A stretch of 64,000 nucleotides of DNA from Ramazzottius varieornatus (taxonomy: Eukaryota; Tardigrada; Eutardigrada; Parachela; Ramazzottiidae). A program made the position numbers and the translations under genes. Positions 37,149 to 49,724 of the stretch are shown here, piece after piece. The DNA lies in contig BDGG01000004.1 of the NCBI GenBank assembly GCA_001949185.1, forward strand, positions 3,629,777 to 3,693,776. Reading direction: 5' to 3'. The first letter of the stretch is position 1, and each line of letters begins with the position of its first letter. The notes beneath the pieces were generated by a model. The model did not search any database and was not told the origin of the DNA. It worked only from the letters and a program-made list of their open reading frames with translations.

Positions 37149-37941
37149 ATGATTTCGTGTTCGAGAGTTATAAGATCCGTCACTTGTGCACTGTGGAGAC
37201 CTTCCGCTTCACACGTGCAAGTTCCCGGACCGTATTTCCTTACAAGAAATCTTTTTACATCATGCATACGGGATGGGATATACACTCCGGAAGACTTGGT
37301 AAGGACGCTTCAGGATTCGGTACTTTGCTAGTCTGCTGCATATGCCACTGATTACACTAAAATTAATCGCGAAAAATTACACACGATGTCTGCCTAACCA
37401 TGTTAAGATGCTGCTGTGGAATAAGCGTACATTTTCCTCTGCAGCCTCCACCAGGCCCGCCGACACATCCTCCCATAAACATAAGACTACGGGGCTACGA
37501 TTTTACCGTCTTGGAGCATTACATGTATTACCTGTCGAAGATGGCTCACTACCTCGGCGTGACCGGAAGTAAAAGGTGAGGTATTTTGGAGTTGAGCCAT
37601 ATCTTCTACTAGATCGGAGACTAATGTGGACGCCTGCTTTCAGATGGGCAACACCTGCTACCACTTCGCGCATCACGACCTTCAAAGCCCAAAGCAGCCT
37701 TGTCGAGAACGACTACGAGCTTCATTTGTACGACAGAACCGTTCAGCTTTCTGGAATGACGGCACCGATTGCATCCTTGATACTTGACGTTGTGAACAGT
37801 ACGCTACCTGAAGGGATCACTGTTACGGTGAAGGTCCACGAAGAAGCTGAAGAGGAGATTCGGTATATCCCGGATTACGAGCTGGTTGCTTTGAAGAATC
37901 AACTAGAAGACATGAACGCTTCTTCCGGAAAGAAACCATAG
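37149..37941 (+). CDS. MRPL48: Mitochondrial large ribosomal subunit protein mL48
   Basis: mL48 is a metazoan mitoribosomal protein with an S10-like fold, located in the large subunit. Three exons, 37149-37298, 37445-37575 and 37644-37941, join in phase to give 192 residues (human 212). The start is a basic, Ser-rich presequence (MISCSRVIRSVTCALWR). Exon 2 has INIRLRGYDFTVLEHYMYYL, matching family LNVxxxGYDMTLVEHYAQYV. Exon 3 has DRTVQLSGMTAPIASLILDV followed by STLPEGITVTVKVHEE, corresponding to [20 protein letters not shown] and SSLPEGVRLSVKEH. These blocks distinguish it from mS10, which shares the fold. An AATAAA at 38326-38331 may serve as its polyadenylation signal, only 27 bp before the stop of the opposite-strand RPIA gene, so their 3' ends probably overlap. 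Confidence 0.87.
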
Positions 37942-38357
37942 TGTGGTTGCGACGAACTTTCTTGTGGGCTCTGAGTCTCTGCGCGCAGCTGCTCTGTGTT
38001 CTCCTGTCAAAGAATTCAAGAAGCCTGATAAGACGAGCGCAGGGCTTGTTTCTTATTGTCGCTTAATTTCAAATGCGAATGCAGAGACGGTGTATATTTT
38101 TGACTGATTTGGTTTTACTTGTTGAGTTATAGTGGTAAACTCAAAAATGTACATTTTTTCCTAAACGTTGAGCTCGTACATGGACCGGCGCAATTAATGT
38201 AATTCCATGGCATATCGTCAACCGTGACATCAGTAACTATACGATAAAATTGAAATTTGTATCACATCGGGTGAAGGAACCGAGTAACTACCAACCTAAA
38301 CTAATCCAGAGATATCTCATAACGCAATAAAATCAACAAACCGCCTCGCAACTCCTA

Positions 38358-39709
38358 TCAAGTTTTACCGGCTTCAATGAAAGTTACATTTCCGTCATCG
38401 TGTCCAAAGTAAGCCGACTTGGCCATGTTGACGAAAATTCCGGTTTCGGCAACACCTGAAAAGTCGAAACTATCGTCAGTTTTTGAGTGGCAGCAGAGGG
38501 GAGACTCAGTCCGATAATAGTAGACGCGGAAGTGCAGACTGCAATTTTATTGCGTTCGACCAGGCTTTCGTGCTTCGTAACCATCTGACCAAATGCGACA
38601 CCTTACCGGGAAGTTTCTTGATGTATTCGTCCACGGTTTTCCAGTCCAACTTCGCCTCGGTCGGGAAACTCCAGTCCAAAATCAGATTACCAGCATCGGT
38701 GACGACGGGACCCTTTACAACAGAAAATAGTGGTTAAATAAGGAGGGCCAAATGTATACTAAAGCTTTGCGCATTAGAAAAGAACGATGGTGACGAGCGT
38801 GTGAAACTCACACATTTCTTTTCAGCTTGGCGGAGAGTAGTTTTCTTCTCATCCCCACCGAACTTCTTTAAGACTGCGGCCTTTATCTCTGGAGCATTAT
38901 GCGAATAGTCACACTGGACGACTTTGGAGCTGTCGATCTTGATTTCAATGGGAATTCCTTTTGTCCATGTTTGGCCCAACTGCTTAACTCTCTTCCTGCG
39001 GATCAGAATGATCAGTCGATTAGCACGTTGTGATTACAGTGAGAAGAAATATCAGCCTACGACTGGGTCGCGACAATGACGAGTTCCTTTGCGTGCAGTG
39101 CCACAGTTTTCTCCAGCAAGAAGCATCCTCCTCCTCCTTTGATCAAAGTCAAGTTCTCATCAACCTCATCTGCCCCGTCCACGTGCAGGTCGATCTATGA
39201 AACACAAAATTCGAAGCAGCTCTTCAATGTCGAGACAGCGAGAACAGAGGCTTAATCCCAGTGAGCACGCTGTAGGTAATAATGTCACGTTCACCATGGG
39301 TGTTTCATTGATATTGGTCAACTGGTCCTCCAGTCCATTATCGATAACCATCTGATAAGCTTGGAACGAGGTGGGGACAATTTTGATTTTGTTGGTCTTA
39401 AGATACTCGGCGAGACCTACGAGGAAGTGAAAGGAACAAAAAACATCATAAGATACAGTAACTTTTACAACGTTTGCGCGTTTTATGAATACCTATATCT
39501 TTTTCCCTCATGGCAAGCTCGATTGTTGTTCCACTTCCAAGGCCGAAGGATTTTATGTTTGTCTGCAAAAGAAGTAGCAAAAGGAGTGCGGTCAGGCGCC
39601 AGTAGGTTTACTATACGAATTTTTGCCATTAGCATTAACTCACGCGAGGCTGGAGGACCTTGCTCATAATGTACTTCGCCACCGCTCGTTTAGCTGCGTC
39701 TCCTGACAT
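38358..39709 (-). CDS. RPIA: Ribose-5-phosphate isomerase A
   Basis: This enzyme interconverts ribose-5-phosphate and ribulose-5-phosphate in the non-oxidative pentose phosphate pathway. Seven exons join in phase: 39709-39644, 39562-39493, 39416-39295, 39194-39061, 38995-38812, 38712-38607, 38455-38358, totalling 259 residues. Conserved blocks are [12 protein letters not shown] (phosphate loop), [26 protein letters not shown] (catalytic Asp residues), [16 protein letters not shown] with the active-site lysine and glutamate, [13 protein letters not shown], and [16 protein letters not shown]. The C-terminus ([15 protein letters not shown]) also matches. Length fits the short cytosolic form without the N-terminal extension seen in humans. 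It is head-to-head with GID4 (355 bp between starts), suggesting a shared promoter region. Confidence 0.96.
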
Positions 39710-40064
39710 GTTGAAATGATGTTGGAAGCTACGGGGAAGGGCGCACAAGACCTGCGAAAGTGCGATGCACAAGCAATTCGAGGAGCAAAACTAGCGGCCT
39801 GCATCCAGCTGGAGACTAAAGATTCCTCTCTACATCTCCACTCTCCAGCTTCTTATTTATTCGAAAGACGGTGGGGCGAGACGGATATCTGCAAAGCGGC
39901 CAATCAGCGATATACATGAATCCGCTAATCGCAGTTTTGATCTTGTAATAATGTAATTGGAAAAGATAAACAGATTTTGTCGGTCGTGTTTTTTAGACGT
40001 CTTCCAGTCTTCCGCCATCGACATCTGCTGAATATTGGAAGAGCAGTCGTTGGTGGAAGCAGGA

Positions 40065-40958
40065 ATGTCTGTCGGCGTAGCGGAGATGATCACTGAGGAC
40101 GAGCAGCCAAACTCTATCGATTCTGTGTCGCCATTTTCGGGGCTTTCGCTCTTCCCTGATCTTGATCAGCAACAGTGGTTTACACAGCATCTTCCGCTGA
40201 TACCTCCCATTCCAAGACGGCTGTCTGGCTTACCTTGCTCCATCCTTTTCAGCGGATCCAAGTTTGCAGGACATCAGAAGAGCCGCGGAAACTGCTACGA
40301 TGTCGAGGTATAGTGCGTGTCCGATGTGTGTTTCCCAAAGACTTTCGGCCAAACTTTCCCTTACTCGTCTCGAAGGTGAATATGGAGGTAAATCAAGTTT
40401 TCTATTCAGGTTGTTCTGCACAACGTGGATCTAAGTAATTCGTACCTCTGCGGATTTCTCAAGATCAAAGGTCTGACGGAAGAATACCCAGTGATGACAA
40501 CGTATTTCGAAGGGGAAATCATCAGTCAGAAGTTTCCGTTTTTAACGCGGAAATGGGACGCTGATGAAGACGTGGATAAAAAGCACTGGGTATAGTACTA
40601 TGTCTGCTCGATCCTACGTAACCTCTTGAAAGCAACGGTCGTTAATCGTTCTTTTTTGCAGAGTAAGTTTGGATCCTTCGGGCCATACAGCAGGACCTTC
40701 AACACAGATACCTTTGATTACAAGACAGTCACGGAGAGCGATTTTGTCTACATGCGGTGGAAAGAGCACTTCCTTGTGCCGGACCATACTGTTCGAGATA
40801 TCAGCGGTGCTTCGTTCGCTGGATTCTACTACATATGCCTGCAAAAGAGCCTCGGAACGATCGAAGGACTCTACTACCATCGGTCTTCGGAGTTGTATCA
40901 GTCGCTCAGTCTGAAACATATCGCTGCTCAGAGCTTCGAAGTGTACCGATTTCGCTGA
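40065..40958 (+). CDS. GID4: GID4, substrate receptor of the CTLH/GID E3 ligase
   Basis: GID4 (VID24) recognises N-terminal proline degrons for the CTLH/GID ubiquitin ligase. Three exons, 40065-40307, 40410-40589 and 40662-40958, join in phase to give 239 residues. After a variable acidic leader, [20 protein letters not shown] begins the beta-barrel. It continues with [17 protein letters not shown]-type sequence (here [19 protein letters not shown]), [34 protein letters not shown] and [17 protein letters not shown], then the conserved C-terminus [15 protein letters not shown]. Length and pattern fit the animal family closely. Both introns start with the unusual donor GTATAG. A long open frame antisense to exon 3 is a shadow. 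Confidence 0.96.
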
Positions 40959-41484
40959 AACTCTCGTAGCCAAGTAAGGCGAGAGACCCTTAGTCCTTTC
41001 GATATTATTTTGTACAGTTTTGCCGTCTTTTGATGGCTTTTGTACATTGTTGAGTCTATACTAAGGAAGATTTGCCGTGTTTTTCGCTTCTAAATCTCGC
41101 ATACACTTTGTGGTAATCGCCATTGCCGTGTGGTGAACCTGAATTAAGTTATTTTGTAAGACATCCGTCGACCAGTTTGATTTAGAGTAATTCAGCGGGT
41201 TGAATTTTTGTTGGGGACTGTTGGCTGGACGTGTTTGTTTGAACTAGCCAGCCCTGCTCTGTTTTTTGTTTGTACATGAAAAGACTTTTGAAGCAGAGAT
41301 TATTGAGCGCGCTGTCTGTTTCCATCCTACTTGAGAAGTTTTCAAATTTCTACTGGTACTCGGTTGCCCGGAAATGCGTAACGCGTGGTGGGAGGTTTAG
41401 CGCCAAATAGCGGTATCGTAAACGGAGGGGGAAGTTGTAATTGATGTGTCCGGAGTTTAAAAGTTGTGCGAAGAGTTTGAGACC

Positions 41485-44400
41485 ATGGAGGCAACAAGGA
41501 AGTTACGGACGGATTGTGTGGAGATTCGGGAGGCTGTGCAGAAGCTTCAGAATATCGCTGGTGAGTAGCAGTAGTAGCTTTTCGAATGACGCAATGTTTC
41601 GGTTGTTCTGGAGTAGTCAAACGTTTCCTCCTAGATTTGAAGATGTTCGAGCACGCGAGGCGCGGCAGACTGGAGCAGAGGGTTTGTGAAGATTTGGGCT
41701 TCATCAGGAACGTCATCACTGATATGGTACGGTGGTGGGACCGTGGGAACAACAAAGAGGCTTTATTACGCTGTTTCGAGAAGATACAAACTGATGTTTT
41801 CTCTTCGTATTTTGCAGAATGCGGAATATAAGATACTAACTCACCAGCTGGAGATTATCAGTATGGACAAACTCAAATACTACGACGAGTATCCCAATAT
41901 GGTGCGGAACTTCCAGAAGCATTCATACGGTACGTCAGATCGGTCCTACTCCAGCTACGTATATAAAAGTATCTTGAAAGAAGAACTTTCTCTAATCTAG
42001 AGACCGTGATGGAATGCCGGAAAGACTTTCTGCGTAGACTCGAGATGAGTCTGCTCGGTATGAAGGATCAATCCAGAAACCTCCGACAATTAAAGTACTA
42101 CAAAAAATTCCTGAAGGACGAAAACAAGGGTCTGAAGTAAGTTGACGTTGTTTTATTCTCACTTCCCACTTCCGAGTTTATTATTACTGCTGCATAGGCA
42201 GAGTCTTGGTGGAGCAGGTCTGGAAAGACAGTGAGGCTGTAGTGGACAGCTTGCATAGCTGCCATCATCGACGAACTAGTTGCGAGAAAGCTTTGACTGC
42301 AGTGGAAAAGCAAGTAAGTAAAAATGGACAAAACAAAACTGGTCCTCGTCCCACGAACATTTCCGCGTTCTTCGAACCATCACTTTTGTAGGTTGTCGCA
42401 GGAGAGAAAATGTGTACCGGTATAGAGAGAGAAACCGTGAAATATACGTCCCAGTGGGAACAACAAAAAGTGCTTTGGCACTGGCAAGCCTACGAGCTGG
42501 AGATTGTAGCTTGCGAGGAGCTCGACGAGAAGTTTGCCAACGAGAAGGTTCAACTGAATTTCGACAAAGGAGTCTAGCACTTCATTGTCTGTTTTCTAGG
42601 AGACTGAAGAAGGCAAGCGTTTAGATGTCTCGATGGAAAAGGCAGTGGAGGGGTTGGCAGACGATGTTGCAACGTTGGAGACTGAGCTTCAAAGGAGCAC
42701 GGAAGTGCTCGATATCCAACAAAAGTTCGCTTCTGTAACCGAACAGACGGACATCGTGGATGATCCCACTACAATCTCCGACATGGAACGATGGATATCC
42801 ATTTTGACGAACACCGACGAGAACATTGCCCTAGAACATTTCCAACCCGGTCTACAGCAGCTGTTTGTCCGACCGAATGATGAAGACGATGCCATGGAGA
42901 AGGAACAAGTTGATGAAGTGCTGCGGCAGATGTACGATGGAAGGTTCCCCAAATCTGACTTTTGTTTCGATGACTTCCTTCCATTATTTGTGGAGAGCTC
43001 AGCGGTTTCAGCACCACAACCAAACAGCGGCATTTCCGAAGTGTTGAACAGCAGCAAAGGGGAAGACAGGAAACAGGGCGTGGTCGCTGTGCTTGAGCCT
43101 ACTCTAGGTCTCCGAAGATTGCGGACCAATAAATTGACTACAGTGAGAGGCTTCAGACGGGTTTCAAATTCGATACAGTGCACGTGGTTAGGGAAAATGA
43201 GCTGTAAAACTGTTCTAGATTTTGGACGATGAGAGGAATCTACAAAACGAGACGAAGAAAATAAAATGGATCCTTGTCAGCAAAACCAAAAACTTGGAAA
43301 GGATCAAAGACGAACTCAGCGATATCACGGAAACCAACAAGCGACTACAGCAAGCTTGCAACGAACACCATAATGCTCTGAGGAATGCCCTCAACGAAGA
43401 AAACGAAGTGCACGAGATCCATACCAAAAAACTGAAAGAAATACTCGTAAGGCAGTTCGTTGTAGACAACGATGCGGATATTATTCTGGTCTTCGTAAAC
43501 CATGGAACCATCTTTGTGAGCCCCAAGAACGTTTCCATTGTAGATGATTACGGCTCGAGAGGAGTCTGTTCTTGAAGCGGTGAACGAGGAAAGGCAGGAA
43601 ATCACTTCCGTGTTGTCCCAGGTTCTGTCCACTGGTCAGCGGGAAGTGATTGCATTGAGTGACTCAACAGCTGTAAAAGTGGAACAAGAGGAGGGCCTGA
43701 TCAGTTCACTGGCAGTCACTTTCGCTGAGCTCCATCTGATGCAAGCCACTATCGAGCGCTCGAAAGCCGAATGGAAGCAGCAACGCGTATTACGGAAGCA
43801 AGTCGCGGAAAATATTGCTGAAGTGTCCGAACGGCTGGACCGTTTTCGGGATACGTACCAAAAGGTCTCAGAATCCCTGAACCACCAAAAGGCTTCTTCT
43901 GAGAAAATCCTTACCGCTTTGACGCAAAGGCGAGATCACATTCTGCGCTTACAAGCAGAAGCCGAAAGCGCATTGGTCCAAGCATTATCCTCGCTGGAGA
44001 CCTGCAGATCAAACCTCGAAGAAATTCGTAGGATGAACGCAGAAATCGTGAGGACAATGGTTAGCATGTTTCCCAACCGAATTTACGCACTAACTATACT
44101 GGGGTTGATACGGCTTCCAGAGTACGGCTACGGCAGCTGCGCGAAATTTCTCGACGCGACTTCACATCGATCTGGAGGATCTTGACAAATCGATGTTTGC
44201 CTATAAGGGTTTCACGAGAATTGTGGAGAGCTACATGCCATACATTGATGTTCAGAGCCAGTATGCCATGAGGACCTCAGAAGCCTTGCTCCGAAAGATC
44301 AAGTCAGTGCGGGAAGATGGGCACCATGCGGAAGAAATGAAACGGAAGACGTTGTTCGGAGAGGACATATCTGGTATATAAGTAATTTTTCATCACACGT

Positions 44401-44642
44401 CAAAAAAAGTTCCGTTTTGTCTATACGCTTTCTTTCTTCTAGGACAACTCGAGAGACCAAAGTCCGCTGGTATCGAACACCACAAAAGAGCGGACTTCCT
44501 GCGCGACCTTCAAACGCGCCTGGTGGAACTGAAAGACTTTAGTACGATTGCCACCGAGCTGTCAACTCTTTCAAAACTACAGGGTGAAAAATTCAGCCAT
44601 ATAGCTACCAAATTCCTTCCTGCATTCCTTGCTTTGCGATAG
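41485..44642 (+). CDS. Long coiled-coil protein, unrecognised family
   Basis: Eleven exons join in phase: 41485-41560, 41635-41726, 41818-41929, 42001-42136, 42202-42313, 42392-42547, 42600-43142, 43219-43446, 43544-44059, 44121-44373, 44443-44642, about 807 residues. Most of the sequence is charged and heptad-like, for example LERIKDELSDITETNKRL, EVSERLDRFRDTYQKVSESL and LLRKIKSVREDGHHAEEMKR. An acidic, non-helical insert around residues 240-330 (PNDEDDAMEKEQVDEV, SGISEVLNSSKGED) separates N-terminal and C-terminal coiled-coil segments. There is no signal peptide, membrane segment or motor domain. Animal CCDC-type ciliary proteins of similar size exist, but I cannot match a specific one. The gene is tail-to-tail with DLST (238 bp). 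Confidence 0.6.
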
Positions 44643-44880
44643 TTTACTGTTTTGTCTGTTTTTTTCGTTAAGTGCACACAGTTTTTGATGCGGTTAAGAC
44701 TTCCGATCAAAATGTTTCTCTGACATGAAAAGAAGGTGGATAATTCGTGGTCAAACAGGCCAAATAAAACTCAAAGTCATCTTCACGAGACAGCTGCACC
44801 TGGCTGAACTATAGGAAACATGGTCAAATCTACGGCACAACTTTGACAATTACAGGTTAAGTTTCGAGTGCACTTTTAAC

Positions 44881-46588
44881 TCAGAGTTCCAAAAGTAAAA
44901 TTCTTGGGTCCTCAACGGCCTGCTTAATCTTCTTCAAGAACGTTACGGCTTCCCGTCCGTCAATCAAACGATGATCGTAAGTTAGAGCAACGTACATCAT
45001 GGGCCGGATAACAACCTGCTCGAACCCATCCACCATTACGAAACCGTCCCTCAACACGACACGATATTCCTTACCTGTCCATTTACCGCAACCGGTCGTT
45101 CGTTGGTAGCATGCATACCGAGGATAGCGGACTGTGGGGGATTAATGATCGGGGTTCCCATGAGACTTCCGAAAACTCCACCATTGCTGATGGTAAAAGT
45201 GCCGCCACTCATGTCTTCGATAGCCAACGCTCCGTCACGTGCCTGTGTAAAACAGTTGCCAACGCTGATACCAAACGACAAATCAACTGGTTAAGAAGCA
45301 GAAGCCCACCTTTTCCCCAAGCTCTCCGATGGTCTTCTCGATATCCGCATACGTCATGTTCTCAACATTTCGTACAACAGGCACAACCAAACCTTTAGGG
45401 CTGGCCACCGCAACACTTATGTCGATATAGTCACGATACAGAATGTCATTTCCATCGATTACTGAAACCAGTCTTTCGTAAATACAACATCAAACACCAC
45501 ATCCGAAAACGTGACAAACATACCTGCATTCACGATGGGCTGATCTTTGAGAGCATACGCCGCAGCTTTCACAAATGCAGACATGAAGCCGAGTTTTACG
45601 CCGTGAACTTTGGCAAACTGGTCTTTGTACTTGTTGCGCATCTCGATAACGTTACTAAATCATAAGGCCCAGTGAAATCATGCAGGTAATCCGGTGGGGT
45701 TAACTTGGAGAAGAACGGGTTCTCTTACGACATATCGACTTCGTTAAAGGTTGTCAGCATAGCAGCTGTATTCTGTGCTTCCTTCAACCGCTGCGAGATG
45801 CGTTGTCTCATTCTGTTCATTTTCACCTGGAACACGAAATCCCATTGGAAGAAGTCAAAAAAACTAGATGGCTGCGCGAATAAAATGTACTCTGCTTTCA
45901 GTTCGAGGACCGACTTCCGGTTCCGATTTGACTGCCGCTCGTCCGACAGGTATGTCAGATGTTGGTTTGCTGGACATCGGTCCTTTCGGGACCGGAGGAA
46001 CCTTTGGAGCTTCCTTTGGTATTTCACCACTCTGATCTCCATGACGCGTCCGAGCTTGTGGTTGAAGTGTATCTGGCCGGGCTTCGTCACTTGAAGGGGT
46101 GGCTGATTCAGAATGCGGGCGTTTGCTCTGTTCTTTCGGTGCCTCGGCTTTGGCCTGGCTCTTGGGTGCTTCTTTGGCGGTCTCTTTAGCTTTGTCTTTC
46201 GAGGCCGCCGCTTTCCCTCCTGTGGCTCCCACTCGAACCTTGTACAACTCTGCCCCGGCCATTACTTTATCTCCATCTTTGAACAACAGCTCTTCTATCA
46301 CACCGGCTACCGGAGAAGGAAGCGGGATCGCGGTCTGAAAGCGGAGCCAAATCATCATACAAACTGGCGAAGTACTCAGCAAAGTTCGCTACCAACCTTG
46401 TCTGTCTCGATCTCACCAACAACATCGTCTTCCTTAATTTGATCACCAACAGCTACATGATAAAAATGCAGCTTCTTTGCAGGCTGATTTGAGAAGGACT
46501 CAAATATCCGTACCTTTATGCCACCGGACGTCTCCTTCCGAGATCGAATCGGCAAAAGGAGGCGTCTTCACGGTTTTTACTTCATCCC
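44881..46588 (-). CDS. DLST: Dihydrolipoamide succinyltransferase (E2 of 2-oxoglutarate dehydrogenase), 5' end unresolved
   Basis: DLST is the E2 core of the mitochondrial 2-oxoglutarate dehydrogenase complex and transfers succinyl groups from lipoyl-lysine to CoA. Exons in phase: 46588-46514, 46452-46397, 46334-45891, 45826-45729, 45654-45524, 45461-45310, 45242-45075, 45015-44881. The lipoyl domain is at the start ([20 protein letters not shown]; lipoyl lysine in VVGEIETDK). A Lys/Ala/Pro-rich linker follows ([19 protein letters not shown]). The catalytic domain has [51 protein letters not shown] and the DHRLIDG catalytic motif. The acceptor at 46588 is phase 1, so a presequence exon lies further upstream. 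A possible one ends at a GTAAGT donor at 47229 with matching phase, but I cannot find its ATG. Confidence 0.93.
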
Positions 46589-47862
46589 CTGGAGGAGATA
46601 AGAGCTGTCACAATAAGATGTCTTCAGGTGAGAATAAGAAATATCACAGCGGCGGTCCGCGCTACTTACTAACCTCTTACTGAGGTAATGTGGAGATACC
46701 TCCGGTTTTCGGTCGAAACTCTACAATATAACTTTTGTCACTCAGAATTCTAAATCATCGTTAACGTATGGGTCCATACCGAGAAAGGGATAAAGCTCGA
46801 ACTGGCTGAGCCGCGCCTATAAACGATAAACGGATCATGATGCTGATAATAGATACTCCGTACTACGATAATAGTTATCAGCGATACACGATACACCTAC
46901 ATTGAATCGCCGGAGCTTCAACAGAAAGGGGCGCTATATTGCGGCAAGACTGCAAGAAGTAGAAAGCTATGCATTAGTCCAGCTCGAAGAAGGACGCGCA
47001 CTCACATCCCCAGAACGAGACACTCAGTGAGCCATCAAACGGGATATACGTGTACCTGTATCCGAGCAAGGGGAAATCCTCTCGCGCTCACCGAGCGACG
47101 GCAAATAGTTTGTGCTGTTCGCGGCCACATCCTTGCATGAGCTATGCGGATAGAATGGAGAACTCCACGTTACCCCTAGTACGCATGCGTCCAGGTCGCA
47201 GATTACTATCACAAAATTCCTCCACTTACCCGAGATCCCTTTCCGCTGAACAGCAAGTATCAACCGACTTGTTGCTCCCACCGACAGCCCGGTCGATGTG
47301 CTCCTTCCGCTTGCAGGATCAGAAGTCGCTAGTTCAGTTCTTGCGTTGCAGATTTCAGATGTGTCCCTTCGCCAAGCGCACTTCCAGTGTCCAGACAGAA
47401 GATCACTTTGCCAGATGATGCTAATCGCGGTCAAATGCAGACAACCCGTTTCCCAGCCCAGGCTCAGGCTGTACTGTACTTAATCGACGTTCGACAATTT
47501 ATTAATAGAAATGCAAGCGATTGATTGAGACTGTCATTGATTTAGTCGTTCTTGATCGACTCCAGCTTATCGCAATCTCCGTACCGAAGTAGCAAAGATA
47601 CAACCGGAAGCGGAGCTGCGGAAGTCACTTTAGCTGCAACTTTCAATCTTGCAGTGCGTCTTTCGTTTAACTCCCAAGAACTGCTGGTGCAAATTTCCGT
47701 TTCATTTCGTAAGCTCTCTAGACGGTCTGGAGTTCAATCAGCACATCACGGGAAGGAGGATCACTGTGAGTGGTTTGGTTCGGCATGTTGAAGTGATGTA
47801 GTTGATGATTCCGGTCGCGGAAGACGGGTAAAGCTCTGCAGTTACAGCTTTCGCGTTTTCAG

Positions 47863-49724
47863 ATGTCCGCTATGGGCGACAACATCGACAACTTAACCGC
47901 TAGGGTGGCGGACAGCGGAATCACGAATGGAACAGTGGGCCAAGGAGAAGAAGCAGTCGATTCCACGAATGCTGATATCGTAACACCGTGGACAGTGCAG
48001 ACGAGTTCCGCTGCTGGTGTCGACTACACCAAGCTGATACGTAAAATTTCTACTCATCGAAACTCGTTCGGCTGTCGTGTGCTGTAGTTTTCATTACTCC
48101 TAGGCTTATTCGGAAGTCAACCAATAGAAGACGACCTACTACGGAAGTTTGAGCAGGTAACCGGGAAGTCGATGCCACCTCTGTTACGACGGAAAATATT
48201 CTTTTCTCATCGGTACGCCATTGCAGTAGCAAAACGTGGTCCTTACGTGTATGCTAAAAGTCGTGATTTGATACACCAATAAAGATGTCTATTGCAGCGA
48301 TCTGGATCAAATTTTAAACACGTACGCCAACGGGAAACCGTTCTACTTGTACACCGGTCGGGGACCTTCGTCTGATGCAATGCATCTTGGGCATCTTATA
48401 CCGTTCTTATTTACGAAGTGAGTTCCAACACGGAAATTTTTGAGCGCAAAGTGCCAATAGTTGAACTATATCTCGTAGGCAGCTTCAGGAAATCTTTGAC
48501 GTACCTCTGATCATTCAGTTGACGGACGACGAGAAGTTTTTGTGGAAGGATCTGACCCTCGAGAAAGCTAACGAGCTGGCGTACGAGAACGCCAAAGATA
48601 TCATTGCAGTCGGGTTCGACCCAGAAAAAACTTTCATCTTTAGCGATCTGGACTTCATGGCGTGAGTATCTCCATTTCATCCTTGAGATATTCGGTTTGA
48701 AGTACTGGAGGTTGATTAATACGAGTCGCGTTTTCTCCTGCAGTCAAGAACCTTCCTTCTATTGGAATATTCTCAGAGTACAGAAATCGGTAACGTATAG
48801 CCAAGCGAAAGGAGTCTTCGGGTTTACGGAAAGCGATCACATAGGCAAAGTTGGATTTCCTGCTGTACAAGCGGTCCCTTCCTTTTGCTCGACGTTCCCC
48901 TTCATATTTGGAGATCGGAAGGATATTCCGTGCCTCGTACCTTGCGGAATTGATCAAGTAAGCGTAATTCCTCTCTCCGTTTTGGGGATTCTGTATCAGC
49001 TGGTGCTCCTCCTCTGCAGGACCCATACTTCCGCGTTACGAGAGACGTAGCTCCAAAACTGGGTTTCCGGAAGCCTGCATTGCTACATTCTGGTTTTATA
49101 CCATCGCTGCAAGGCGCTCAAACAAAAATGAGCGCAAGTGATCCGAACTCGTCTGTCTACCTGACTGACACTAATAAACAAATAAGAGACAAGGTTCGAT
49201 CGGCTCGGAAAGTTTTTGTTCTGCTAAAGGTGGTTTATACCATGTGCTTGTTTTCAGATCAACAAGTACGCGTTTTCTGGCGGACAACAGACTCTGGAAG
49301 AACACCGGGAAAAAGGTGGCAATTGTGATGTGGATGTTTCTTATCAGTACTTGCGCTTCTTCCTGGATGACGACGAGAGACTGGAACAAATAAAACAGGT
49401 ACCAAATTTCTTACGCGCACAAACCAAAATACCTGCGGTTAATACGGTGGGAACTGTTTGATCCGTCCGCTCGAATAGTTCTACGCCAACAACAATTATT
49501 GTAGAACTGAGATGAATATTTTGCTAAAATGAGGTTATTCATAGGATTACTCCTCCGGGAAGATGCTGACAGGTGAGCTGAAGAAAGAGCTCATCACCGT
49601 CCTCCAGAAGCTTGTGGAGGATCACAAAGAGCGCCGAGCTGCGGTGACACCAGAAACCGTGAAGTTGTTTATGACCCGTAGGAAGCTCAAATTTGATTAC
49701 CCAGCGCCAGCTAAAACAAAATAG
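47863..49724 (+). CDS. WARS1: Cytosolic tryptophanyl-tRNA synthetase
   Basis: This class I synthetase charges tRNA-Trp for cytosolic translation. Eight exons join in phase: 47863-48040, 48104-48212, 48298-48417, 48479-48661, 48744-48957, 49020-49193, 49258-49398, 49545-49724, totalling 432 residues. [19 protein letters not shown] opens the core. The HIGH-type signature is [15 protein letters not shown] and the KMSKS-type signature is [51 protein letters not shown] and the C-terminal [10 protein letters not shown] match eukaryotic cytosolic TrpRS rather than the mitochondrial enzyme. There is no WHEP domain, unlike the vertebrate protein. The ATG directly follows a TTTTCAG acceptor, so an untranslated exon (donor GTGAGT at 47766) precedes it. 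DLST lies head-to-head upstream. Confidence 0.97.

Noticed and set aside
40614-40973. 119-codon minus-strand open frame opposite GID4 exon 3
   Set aside because: It is exactly antisense to strongly conserved GID4 coding sequence and has no domain or splice signals of its own.
47230-47434. Candidate 5' exon of DLST
   Set aside because: Its donor phase matches, but it has no in-frame ATG and no recognisable presequence, so it is only mentioned.
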